Position numbers and translations under genes: made by a program
NCBI GenBank assembly: GCA_001792895.1
Contig: MARA01000011.1
Span: 1,178,001-1,242,000, forward strand
DNA from: Lentinus brumalis
Taxonomy: Eukaryota; Basidiomycota; Agaricomycetes; Polyporales; Polyporaceae
DNA: 64,000 bases
Direction: 5' to 3'
Notes under the pieces: generated by a model
The model's input: only the letters and a program-made list of their open reading frames with translations
Databases searched by the model: none
Told to the model about the DNA's origin: nothing
Shown here: positions 1-10,511 of the stretch, piece after piece
Numbering within the stretch: position 1 is the stretch's first letter
How the letters are laid out: each line of letters opens with the position of its first letter

Positions 1-2
1 TC

Positions 3-921
<919 letters not shown>

Positions 922-2577
922 GCATGAGGTCGAGGGCCGAGGGTCGTGGGTCGTTCTCCATTGTACTTTTGGTGCGTCACACGACAGTCATCACCTTCGA
1001 CTCCGTCGGCGCTGACTTTCGCCAAGTCTTGTTGTACATGCAGCTTCTAATGCCATTGTAGCTTTTTTGCTTTGGACATCGGCGTTCTCGGGACTACAGC
1101 TGGTGTAGAGATGATATTTGGTGGTGCGTATTACTGCATATCGTTGCCTATCAAGGAATGTCCCCAGCAAACTCCACACATGATGAGTGCGATTGAAGTA
1201 TGTATGTACAACAGGTCGCGCTCTATGCGCTTGCAAGGCACTGACCGCCATGAATGCATGCACGGCAGTTCCTGTATAGAATCACCGAACTCAGAACGGT
1301 CCGGATTTTACCCGCCTCGAGCACCAGCCCGTAAGATCTTCTCCGAGTTTCCAACAGAATGTATGACGGCACACTGTTCTTCTCAGCCCTTGTGGCGTTA
1401 CGCCGACTCATTGTTCCATCGTATTTCCGTTGCCACCCTCGCCATACAGTGTAAGTTCGTCCATTCCCTTCTACTGAGGTGTCTGGCCTGATCCATCATG
1501 CTAGGAGGCCCGCTGAAGCCAGATTCGAGCAACCCTTGATCTTATCAATGCATAGCTGCAATCAGCGCACTATGGATTGTGTTCGAGGGTACGCTCACAG
1601 CAGCTTCGGTGCGTCCAGGTCGCCCCGACCACGTCGGTGACCGAGCCGTATCTGAATGACAGTTAGCGAGGGTACTTGCCTGCCCGACGACCCTTGTTCC
1701 TCACGCGCCTCGACGAACTCCCGTCGATGGGAGTTCGTCGACGTGGGTGTGGTCGGGGTTGTGACCTCCAGCGAGCATCATCCGCACTGTCCCATGTGTA
1801 TGGAACGGGTGCGGCGGATGGTCCTGTATGACGAGGCAATCCTGAAGAGGGCTTTTATACCCACAGTCAGTGTGGCCACGGCGTCATGCGTATCGTCGTT
1901 CGCGCCTAAACCTAGTCTTGATTGACCTCTCCATGCGTAGACCGCCGGCTGGAAGGGGCTGGAGCCTCCTCCCTTGCTCTGGGGCTGCGAGGCTACTCGT
2001 CGGCTCGCGAGGAAGGTCGACTGTATTGGACCCAGTCATGGGGTACCACTCCGCGCACGGCGACTGAATGCGCTGTCGACAGTTTCTCCGACCCAGACCC
2101 ACAGCGCAGGATAAAGCTCGCAACGGATAGCCCTCGCGAATGCCATTCCGAGGGGCAACAGCGAGATCTCCACGAGATTCTCCCAGAGGTATTCTTGGCG
2201 TACCGAGACCACGTCGCCGGTGAGAATAGTACTGATATGCCATTCTCAGCCATTCTGTGCTTCTGCGGCATGCGGGCTAGCAGTCTTCGGCCGTCATGGA
2301 CGTCACAACTGTATGCGTCGTGCGCTGCATCCTCCGCCGAGCACGCTCAAGCACGCCGGAGCAGGTGCAAGGCACCGGGCCGTCAGGCCTCAGGCATGCA
2401 ATTGCTGTCTGTATATCAGTGGGGGGGCCAGAGGCTGCAGCTCCAGCAACTGCCCAACTAGGCCCCTGTTGACCCGAACCTCACCCTTCGCTTTATCCGA
2501 AGTACGACGCTCGCATTCACCATGGTGCGCGCTGCTCTGTCCGCGACGTCGGCCTGTACTCATGTGGCGTCCGATAG
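922..2577. other. Intergenic stretch, no gene recognised
   Basis: About 1.65 kb between RVB2 and the next gene. No stretch resembles a known family. A 180-codon open frame at 1922-2461 (+) is matched by open frames on the opposite strand, has mixed codon use and gives no recognisable motif, so it is not called. The stretch holds a perfect 12-bp hairpin at 1711-1740. An ATG in good context at 2522 may be a first micro-exon of the following gene. Confidence 0.5.
1711..1740. repeat. Perfect 12-bp inverted repeat (hairpin)
   Basis: The arm CGACGAACTCCC at 1711-1722 is followed by a 6-nt loop and its exact reverse complement at 1729-1740. It sits in non-coding DNA about 800 bp downstream of RVB2. 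Function is unknown; it could be a transcript-end structure or a short relic of a mobile element. Confidence 0.8.
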
Positions 2578-3395
2578 ATGTTCGCAAAGGCCGCTTCGAG
2601 CATTGACAAGGACCAACCTCGGCACGCGTCGTTGAGGAGCAAGGTGTCGGCTGCGTTGAAGCCGGTGAATACTCTCTTTTCCTATCGCTCTTCGACCCCG
2701 CTGCCCCTGCGGGACTCCGCTCGTTCTGTGCAATCGTCCATTCAGTGCTGACGTCGTGCCTGTCTCCAGAAGCGTAACTCTCAGTTCCCCGCTATCGCGC
2801 CCTCGGGTTTCCAGTCGGAATGCAGTACTCTGGTGAGTACACCGGAGGTCTTCTGCATTACGAGATGTCTGATAGCCCTCCAGGTGGATTTCGCCGTCGA
2901 AGACGTTCTGATCAAGGAAGATGGCGAGCTCGACTTCGTCAGTCTGCCCCGCCTCCACTCTGTTTTCCCGGGCTGACGCCATCGCCATGCGAACAGGAAA
3001 CCGAGGAATACATGCTCGATGCGGAGAACTCAGCTTGGTCTACTGGCAAATACTCCGTATCGTCCTACTCGAAGAAACAAAAGCGCGGCGCTTCCCAGCG
3101 CGTCGTAGTCGCACTCCCTGAGGTAAGCTTGGTCAACCCACTGCACAGACCCGTTCCCTTACAGGTATGCGCAGACAGAGGTTCTCGGAGTTGAAAACAG
3201 CGCGTGGGTCACTGGCAAGTCCGGCGTGTCACCTTCGACGACGAAGATCCGCTCTCGCTTCTTCTCTTCCAACCGCCCTGCTCAGGTTACATCGGGTATG
3301 GAGGTGAGGCCTTTACTGGATGAGTGGCACGATCATCCACTGACACGAAGTTTCAGCCTGAATACCTCGATCCAGAGGACAGAGCTTGGATGTGA
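2578..3395 (+). CDS. Small unknown protein with duplicated exons (LDxENSAWxTGK repeat)
   Basis: Not a known family. Six short exons can be joined in one frame: 2578-2727, 2770-2832, 2884-2937, 2997-3122, 3175-3303 and 3357-3395, giving about 186 residues. All five introns are phase 0 and 42-59 nt long; three have strong donors (GTGAGT, GTAAGC, GTGAGG), the first (GTGCAA) is weak. Exon 4 carries EYMLDAENSAWSTGK, exon 5 EVLGVENSAWVTGK, and exon 6 ends with EYLDPEDRAWM, so the last three exons look like copies of one unit. The N-terminus is basic and serine-rich. The start at 2578 directly follows an in-frame stop; alternatively the ATG at 2522-2524 forms a one-codon first exon joined across a 53-nt intron. 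It converges on the SCI1-like gene 232 bp away. The gene model is inference from splice signals. Confidence 0.6.
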
Positions 3396-3627
3396 GCGTT
3401 CCATACACGAGTACGAGGGACTATTGGTGGACACGTCGCTATCCACATATTGAGCATATCCGGGAAGTACTGTAGACATCGAATTAGTGATATCGGGTAA
3501 TGGACGCAGTCGAAGATTCTCCACACGAGTTGAAGCTCTCTGAATATCCTGGTGATACACAGACGTCTGGAGAGAAGCCCATGCTCCATAAACCGTCATG
3601 CATTCAGCAAGGTGGGTTACAACGTGG

Positions 3628-4814
3628 TCAACCAAACTTTTGCTTCGCCATCTGCATGAACATATCCATGGTCGCCTTGTCCTTCGCCTTTATAGCATCC
3701 ACTCGTTCACGAGAAGCGTACATCTTCTCCTCCCTCTTATCCTCGAATCGCTTCCTCGCCATCTCGCGACGCGCGAGCCTAGCAGCGCTTCAGCCCTTAG
3801 CACACGACTCAATCCAGAAGAAGCGTACGCACTGTGCTTGGAAGCTGTCCCCGCCACCCATGAGCGTCGACTCGTCCGCTTCGAGCCCATCATCACCCCG
3901 CTCCCTGAACGTACGGTCCGCCTCTCGCTGCGCCTTCTTCTTCTCCAGCATCCCCGCGCGCCCAAGCTCCTTCGGCCCCACCATGTCCTCCACTCGTTCC
4001 TTCGCCTCCTTTCTGGCACGTTTCTTCTGGTACTCCCGGTCAGCAGCGCGGTACTCTGCTGCGGTTTCTTTGGCGAGGGTCATGTCAGATGCACTCGGCA
4101 TGGCAGGGCCGATGATGCGTCCACTGGAAGGACCTGCTCTGGAGGGGCCGGAGTCAGTGTGGCCACGGTGTGGGCGGTTGTACGTGGCGCTGTCTATCTC
4201 GTCCCGGACGGCGCGCAGGGCGTCGTGGTCTTTGCGGGATGCTTTGGACGCAAAGGACCACTTGTAGGCTGTCTGGTCACTGGCGGCCTGCTTCTCTACG
4301 CCAGAATAGAGCGATTCTGTGGACGACCTTACACGTGAGGACGGACAAAGGAGGTCAGAGCATCGCACACATACTCGAGAGCTTGCCTCTATTCCATGCC
4401 TATGTGGTAGAGATCACTCAGTTCAGCGGGTACATGTCCTGAGCTGGACGCTTCTCATACCTTCACGAACTTGCGGAAGTACCTGTGTCAGAGTTCAGCA
4501 ATCACCGCGAACCGAACTCCGTACACCCACTTTCTCGCCTTATCGCTGGACAGCTCATCAAAGTACTGGCGTACGAAGTGCAAATGAGAACACTGCACGA
4601 ACAAGTTCGCTCAGAGCGTTCGCACCTTTCCCTTCTCGTCCTTCAGCCACACACGGAATTCGTCACTCTTGAGAAAGTAGTCGGACTCCGATATCTCAGC
4701 GACACCGTCAGGGAGCGATACTCTTCTCTCCGGGGAGCGCGAGCGAGACCGAGAGCGGTCATGAGGAGTGCCTGATCGTTCACGAGAATACGATCGTCGT
4801 CGGTGCGAGGGCAT
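3628..4814 (-). CDS. SCI1-like conserved nuclear protein
   Basis: Homologue of a eukaryotic protein family known in plants as STYLE CELL-CYCLE INHIBITOR 1. The molecular role in fungi is not established; an Arg/Ser-rich N-terminus suggests a nuclear, RNA-linked protein. The start ATG at 4814 opens an RS/RSRSPERR stretch, followed by the family core: EISESDYFLKS, EFRVWLKDEKGKYFDELS, KARKYFRKFVKAWNRGKL. A long charged second half contains RIIGP, VEDMVGPKE and RERGDDGLEADESTLMGGG, ending in MQMAKQKFG. Several introns of about 55-65 nt split the core and one more (near 3788-3846) precedes the last exon. The stop is at 3628-3630. Confidence in the family is good, in function low. Confidence 0.8.
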
Positions 4815-5715
4815 GGTGATAGTCAAAAGTACAAGTCGGAGGAAGTCAGAGAGGCCGCGCGTGGTGGCGGGCGCGACGCATTCCCTCTGATCAGACGCTC
4901 GCGGCCATGGCCAAATACCAACCTCGCTCTGCAGACTTGCATGCATGGCCTCAGATGGCCTACGCTTGCCACTCACGACAGGCGCGAAGAGCACGACGAG
5001 CTCATCCCGTCGCCCTCAGGAGCGCCGCGAGAGATGAGGAAGCAACTATGCGTCGATACAAGTCAATGAGTATGGTACTTACTCACAGTACAGTCACGAT
5101 GCGTACGTCTGTAGAACACCGATGGTGGCGAACTTTGCTACCAGGACACGCTAGCAAGCCGGACTTGAATGTTTCGTTACCGAGTTTCACTCGTACTTAC
5201 ATAGAGGTGAGTACAATGTAAGTATGCTCTCGATCGCGATCGACATAGACGGGCTAGCACCTCCTTGTGGTTCAATGATGCTGCTGGAGATTTCTTTTCC
5301 CAGGAGCAGCGGGGGCTGCGTACACGAAGTCCAGTCCAGACAGCACGTCCGAGAGGTAGAGCACGGTCAAGCGTACCGCCATTGCTTCCCGTGGTCGAAC
5401 GACTTGTAATCGAGAGACATCTTCACGAGTCAGCGGAATCCGTCGAAGACCTCCTGCGAGTCTGCGCAATATGCGTCCAGCCTAGTGAGTCGAGTATAAT
5501 CGACAAGTCTCCTTTGGTCTAAAGACGATAAGAACCAGGACCAGCACACTACAAACCGTTCAGCTGAATAGGCCATCGCAACTGACAGACGAGCTTCTTC
5601 ACGCGGAAAGTCTGCAGAATGCATACACGTTGCATATGTAGCCATACAAGGGTACCGGCAGACCCACATGAAAATATTGAAACATACGACGACAGATGGC
5701 GGTGAGCTGACCCGT
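4815..5715. other. Intergenic stretch; possible undetected small spliced gene
   Basis: About 900 bp between the start of the SCI1-like gene and the end of RPS9, both on the minus strand. Minus-strand reading frames in 5200-5580 have coding-like composition, with candidate starts near 5430 and 5385 and GTACGC and GTAAGT donors, but three frames compete and none matches a family I know. No gene is called. Confidence 0.4.
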
Positions 5716-6510
5716 TTACTCCTCGTCCTCCTCCTCGCCACCCTCCTCCTTCTTGGCAGCAGCAGCCATGCGCTTGCGCTTGACACGGCCGGGGCGGCCT
5801 CCGCCGTATGGTGACGTGAGGGCGAAGTCGATGTGTTTTTGCGAGTCGAGACGAACGACAAACGAAGGAACGTTGACAATCTGCTTGCCAACGCTAAGAG
5901 AATGTGCACGTGTCAGAGACGAATTTAGCACTGCGAAGATAGTAACGTACCGGATGTGCCTCTGGCGAATGAGGACACGAGCGTGGTGAATGGACTTGGC
6001 CAAGCCGCTCTTGAAGACCTGGGTCTGCAGGCGACGCTCCAAGAAGTCCTCGATCTTCAGGGACAACACGTAATCCAGACGCATGCGCGACTCGTCGAGC
6101 ACACCAATGCGAACGAGACGACGGATAAGGGCGTTACCCTCGAAGAGACGCTTGGGGTCCTTGTCATCGAGCTTGAGGAGCTCACGGGCCGCACGACGGA
6201 TCTTGGACAGGATGAGACCAATGCGCCAGATCTCGCGCTTGTTGCGAAGACCGTACTCGCCCGCGAGCTAGATTCCAACACAACGCATATGCATCCTGCA
6301 AACCGCGCCAGTGACAAGAGAAACGCACCTTCAGCTCGGCGTCGAGACGAGCCGACTCGAAGGGGCGACGTGGGACCTTTGCGCTGTAAAGTTATCGTCG
6401 AAACGATATGGGGCACGGCTATGATCAGCACGGTGCGTCCCTCCACATAGTGGATCTTGAAGAATGAAGAATGCTCACGTCTTGCTGTGGTTCCGCGGAG
6501 CCCTGGGCAT
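5716..6510 (-). CDS. RPS9: 40S ribosomal protein S9 (uS4)
   Basis: Small-subunit ribosomal protein uS4, a primary 18S rRNA binder needed for decoding accuracy. It begins [11 protein letters not shown] (ATG at 6510), continues with the core [29 protein letters not shown], and [21 protein letters not shown], then the S4 domain [20 protein letters not shown] and [12 protein letters not shown], and ends in [13 protein letters not shown] plus an acidic tail. Introns interrupt the 5' region and the segment just after the S4 domain (about 5895-5950). The length of about 195 residues is normal for the family. It is transcribed away from RPL21, its start 308 bp from the RPL21 start, so the two may share one promoter region. 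Confidence 0.96.
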
Positions 6511-6817
6511 CGGTAGTTAGCACGACGGCGTCCTGCACGGCCAGAGCGTGGACAATACCTGGGCATTTTTCTTGAGGATGGCGGATACGACGGAGAAGCC
6601 TAGCGCTGGAGACGACCGACTATCCACACTCTCGCGCAGGCAAGGTTGGCGCCCAGCCACAACTGTATAGTTGGACCCAGCCACCCGGCAACGCCCGGCG
6701 CCCTTGCGGGTTTCTGCTACTGCACAGTGCCGACACCTCCAGCAACGCCGACGACGTTAGTGCCCTCTTGCTCGCTGTGCTTGTCGTCCTCGAGCTCATC
6801 TCCGTGTAGTCCTCAAG
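6511..6817. promoter_or_regulatory. Shared divergent promoter of RPS9 and RPL21
   Basis: A 307-bp gap separates the start codons of RPS9 (minus) and RPL21 (plus). There is no room for another gene, so both ribosomal protein genes must be driven from this interval, together with their leaders. No element was recognised with confidence. Bidirectional control is inferred from geometry. Confidence 0.6.
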
Positions 6818-7472
6818 ATGCCTCACTCCTTTGGTTACCGCGCGCGGACGCGCGACATGTTCAAGCGGGGGTTCAAGGGTGTGTACTTATGATCCTACGT
6901 AGAATAGTCCGAGGTTGAGTGTCAACGGCGCAGACCACGGCCCCATCAAGCTGTCGACCTACCTCACCACCTACCGCATCGGGGACATCGTCGATATTAA
7001 GGCGAATGCTGCGCAGCAAAAGGGCATGCCCCACAAGTACTACCATGGGTGCGTAACTTGGCCAGTTATTGCTGAAAGCATGGTCTGACGAAGTACCGCA
7101 CGTAAAGACGCACTGGTATCATCTACAACGTGACCCCCAGCGCTGTTGGCATCATCATCAACAAGGTCGTCGGCAACCGCTACATCGAGAAGCGGGTGAA
7201 CATCCGTGTTGAGCACATCAGGCACTCCAAGTGCAGGCAGGAGTTCCTTGACCGTGTCAAGCGGAACCACGAATTGCACGCTGAGGCGAAGGCGAAGGGC
7301 GGTGAGTACTTCCGTTCTGATACGATCCACCATCCATTCAACCTCGGTCTTGCGTTCAGAGCGCGTCAACCTCAGGCGCATTCCCGGTCTCCCCCGCCCC
7401 GCACACATCGTCTCGACGAAGGACAACGCACCCCAGACGATGACGCCTGTACGTTACGAGACCACTATCTAA
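6818..7472 (+). CDS. RPL21: 60S ribosomal protein L21 (eL21)
   Basis: Large-subunit ribosomal protein eL21. The ATG at 6818 starts [18 protein letters not shown]; after splicing come [22 protein letters not shown], the [10 protein letters not shown] motif, [28 protein letters not shown] and [13 protein letters not shown], and the conserved tail [13 protein letters not shown]. Introns lie at about 6880-6936 (acceptor before ACCACGG), 7049-7112 and 7301-7355. The product is about 160 residues, the usual size. Every conserved block is present and in order. It is divergent to RPS9. Confidence 0.96.
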
Positions 7473-8051
7473 AACCCCTGCACGTCCCGCCCTTGTTCCT
7501 GCCGCCCTTGTCACGAGGTCCATGCTTGTCGTCGTCTTTCATGTTCTATGTATGCCCATGCACCAATACGCATAACATGGTAACGTTGTACTCTATGACT
7601 TGAGTGCGTCAGCCATCGGTCCACGGATTCAGACGGTTGGACTCCTGCGTTTACAGGGTCTTCATCGCCGTCGTTCTCGCAAGCATATGTAGACGCTGCT
7701 AAGTATCAGTATCAGAACAGCGGCCTGCTCGATTTCATCTGGGTCAGTCCACGCCTTGTGTTACCCGATTGCACTTGACTTCTGTGTCCTACTAAAGACT
7801 TCGTGGTACTAACATCACCTCCTTATCGCCGGGGAGCCCGCCTCCCTGTTCACATGTCCAGTCTCATATCGCCTCGGTGTCGCACTCGCCACGCGGTCTG
7901 CCCGAGTGATGCTTCTCAACACCGATGAGTGGGCTATAAGATGCTGAAGCGACTTTGGGTCTTCGCTCGACCCCGTCCGCGTGTGGATCGGTAGGTCATC
8001 TCTCTGCTAGGATTGACTGGGACTGACGGGAACCTGCGTACAAAACAGAAT
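7473..8051. other. Intergenic: RPL21 3' flank and hexosaminidase promoter
   Basis: No coding region was seen. A TATA-like stretch (CTATAAG) lies near 7932, about 115 bp before the hexosaminidase start, and could be its core promoter; this is inference from sequence alone. Confidence 0.35.
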
Positions 8052-10204
8052 ATGCTGAGAAACGATATGACACTGCTGGGCAGCATCGGCTTCCTCGCAT
8101 TCCTTGTCCTCCCTATTTGGGGTGCCGTTCTCGAGTCTCAGATACCCTCTGTTGCCTCCTTCACGCCATCCAGCGGCACGTTCAAGCTGTCGCCCTCTGT
8201 GCGGATCGTCGTGGAGACCAAGTACGCCAAGCTGGGCAGCCCGTCGCTTCTTGAGTACGCAAGTACGTTTCGGGCAGATCTCGAGGACACATTGTCATAC
8301 GCCGCTCTTACTCCGATTGAGCTCTCGTCTGTGGTCCCCGACTCCCTGTCCGCCATCCCCACTATCTATCTGAGCTTAGACCCATCCTTGGAGTACAAGC
8401 TTTACAACGGGCGGTCTACAGATGAAGGATACGACTTCCAGGTCTCTCCGAACGCGTATCTCATCAAGGGATCTGCCCCCCTAGGGGTGTGGTGGGGTAC
8501 CCGGACGTTCCTGCAACAGGCGGCTATCCAGCTGGGTCGTGGCGCGAGGACGGTGTCGTTCCCTGCAGGGAAGGGTTCCGACTCTCCCGGCTGGGAAGTA
8601 CGAGGCTTCATGTTGGATGCAGGAAGACATTGGTTTGACACTTCGTTCTTAGGTCAGTGTTTGTGTTTCGCCACGTTCTGATTGGATTGAGTGCTCATAA
8701 GTCCTGATTTGCAGGCGATCTTTGCATATATGCCTCGTACTTCAAGATCAACGAGATGCATCTCCATGCATCTGACAATCTTTGGAACCCGGCATTCCTG
8801 TATGGCGACGGTAACGAGGGGTGGAAGAACCTCTACGCCGCCTTTCGCTTCCAGCCACCCGCTGGGTCAGCTCTCGATGGCCTCGTGCCAAGGAAGAACG
8901 AGAGCTGGACGAAGCAGGAATTCCTGGACATGCAGCGTACATGCGCCAACCATGGTGTCGCTGTCATCCCCGAAGTCGACACTCCCGGGCATTCCCTCGT
9001 CATCAACCAATGGAAACCTGAGCTCATGGAGACGGGCGCCCCTGACCATCTCAACCTCTCCTACCCAGAAACCATTCCCACCATCAAGTCCATCTGGGAC
9101 GAGTTCCTCCCCTGGTTCTCCGCGCCCGAGGTCTCAATCGGCGCTGACGAGTACGATGCCGCGCTTGCGAACGACTACATCTCGTTCGTGAACGAGATGT
9201 CTTCCTACATCAGCACGAAGTCCGGGAAATCGATCCGCATCTGGGGCACGAACGAGCCGAGCACGACCATGTCGGTCTCCAAGGACATCACAATCCAGCA
9301 CTGGGACTTCCCCGGGGATGACATCCCGGTGCAGCTCATGTCCAACGGCTACCGCGTCATCAATTCCGAACAGGCGTTCCTCTACCTCGATGGGAAGACC
9401 TCGGACGGCGGGCAGTTCCCACAGGAGCTCGACCAGGACCTCCTCTGGTCGGGAGTCGCAGGTGGGAAGGGCTGGGCCCCGAACGTCTTCTCGCCCACGG
9501 ACCCCACGAACAACACGAGCGTCGATGCGCCCAACCTTCGCGGGGCGATCTTCGCGCTCTGGAACGACTGGGGCAACAACGCGACGACCGCGCTCGAGGT
9601 GTACTACCAGCTCGCGCGGAGCATGGCGATGTTTGGTGAGAAGACGTGGGCAGGGAGCGACGTCCGCCCAACGGGGCTCACACGAGTCCAGTTCGACGCT
9701 GTGTACCCTGTGCTGAACGCGGCCGCCCCGGGGCAGAATCTCAACAGGGTCGTCCAGCCGAAGCACGGGAACGTCGTTTACGAGTATCCTGGCACGTATC
9801 GGTCGCTCAACACTGGGATCCCTTCCGTTGGTCCGCCGTACACGCTCTCCTTCAGGGTCAAGCCTGACCCGAGAGATCCTAATGCGGGAACGCTGTTTTC
9901 TGGCACCGACTCGAAGTTGCACGTTGCAAATCTTACGTTCGAGGCAGCAGGCCAGTCGTATGCGCTCGGGTATGTATTGCCGAAGGATAGGTATACCTCC
10001 GTGGAGATCCATGCGACGAGGGAGTACACGTATGCGCTAATCGACGCAGATAAGGGAAGCCCGCGGTACTGGCACACGCTCATGGATATCTGGGGCGAGT
10101 ACATGGCACTGGGCAATATGTCTTTCGCGGCGCCATCGTGGCACTTTGGTGCAGATGGCTTTGCAGGCGTAATTGAGGATGTTCGGCTGACTTTGGAGGC
10201 ATGA
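8052..10204 (+). CDS. Secreted GH20 beta-N-acetylhexosaminidase with C-terminal lectin-like domain
   Basis: Glycoside hydrolase family 20 enzyme, expected to release terminal N-acetylhexosamine or a related unit from glycans by substrate-assisted catalysis. Two exons, 8052-8652 and 8715-10204, give about 696 residues. A hydrophobic leader follows the start (LLGSIGFLAFLVLPIWGA), indicating secretion. Then come the GH20 N-terminal domain, the substrate-binding arginine in FMLDAGRHWFD, NEMHLHASDN, EVDTPGHS, and the catalytic pair in SIGADEYD, where ordinary hexosaminidases have GGDE. Tryptophans of the active-site rim follow. The last 150 residues (from PYTLSFRVKP) look like a LamG/ConA-type beta-sandwich. 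GADEY plus a lectin-like tail recalls lacto-N-biosidase-type GH20 members, so specificity is uncertain. A later start at 8067 is possible. Confidence 0.9.
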
Positions 10205-10511
10205 ACACGGCCATTAGTCGTCGCATATGGTGTTATGAGACCTCTCATGTTATCATTCGCCAAGTCATTTCTGCCGCGGTCGGCAGTACTGTGGAAATCC
10301 GGACAACGCGTGAGGTAGTAAACGAATTCCAACCATTCATCACGAACAAGTGCTTATCTACATGTCTGTGGCCACTCTCACCTCTGCAAACGCGAACAAG
10401 AGCTGATATCCGCGGTGTGTCATGACCTCACATCTCACGAGCCGCCTGACCTCCGGACTCTGCCTCACTGCGTATCCGCTCCTCCTTCCACCTGCGCTAC
10501 AATGAACAAAC
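10205..10511. other. Intergenic between convergent genes
   Basis: 307 bp between the hexosaminidase stop and the deaminase stop. It should hold the two transcript ends; no gene or clear terminator structure was seen. Confidence 0.4.

Noticed and set aside
1922..2461. 180-codon plus frame in the stretch after RVB2
   Set aside because: Opposite-strand frames are equally open, composition is mixed and no motif or ATG start supports it.
9134..10012. 292-codon minus-strand open frame inside the hexosaminidase gene
   Set aside because: Antisense of a strongly biased coding exon; the sense frame shows GH20 catalytic motifs, the antisense frame none.
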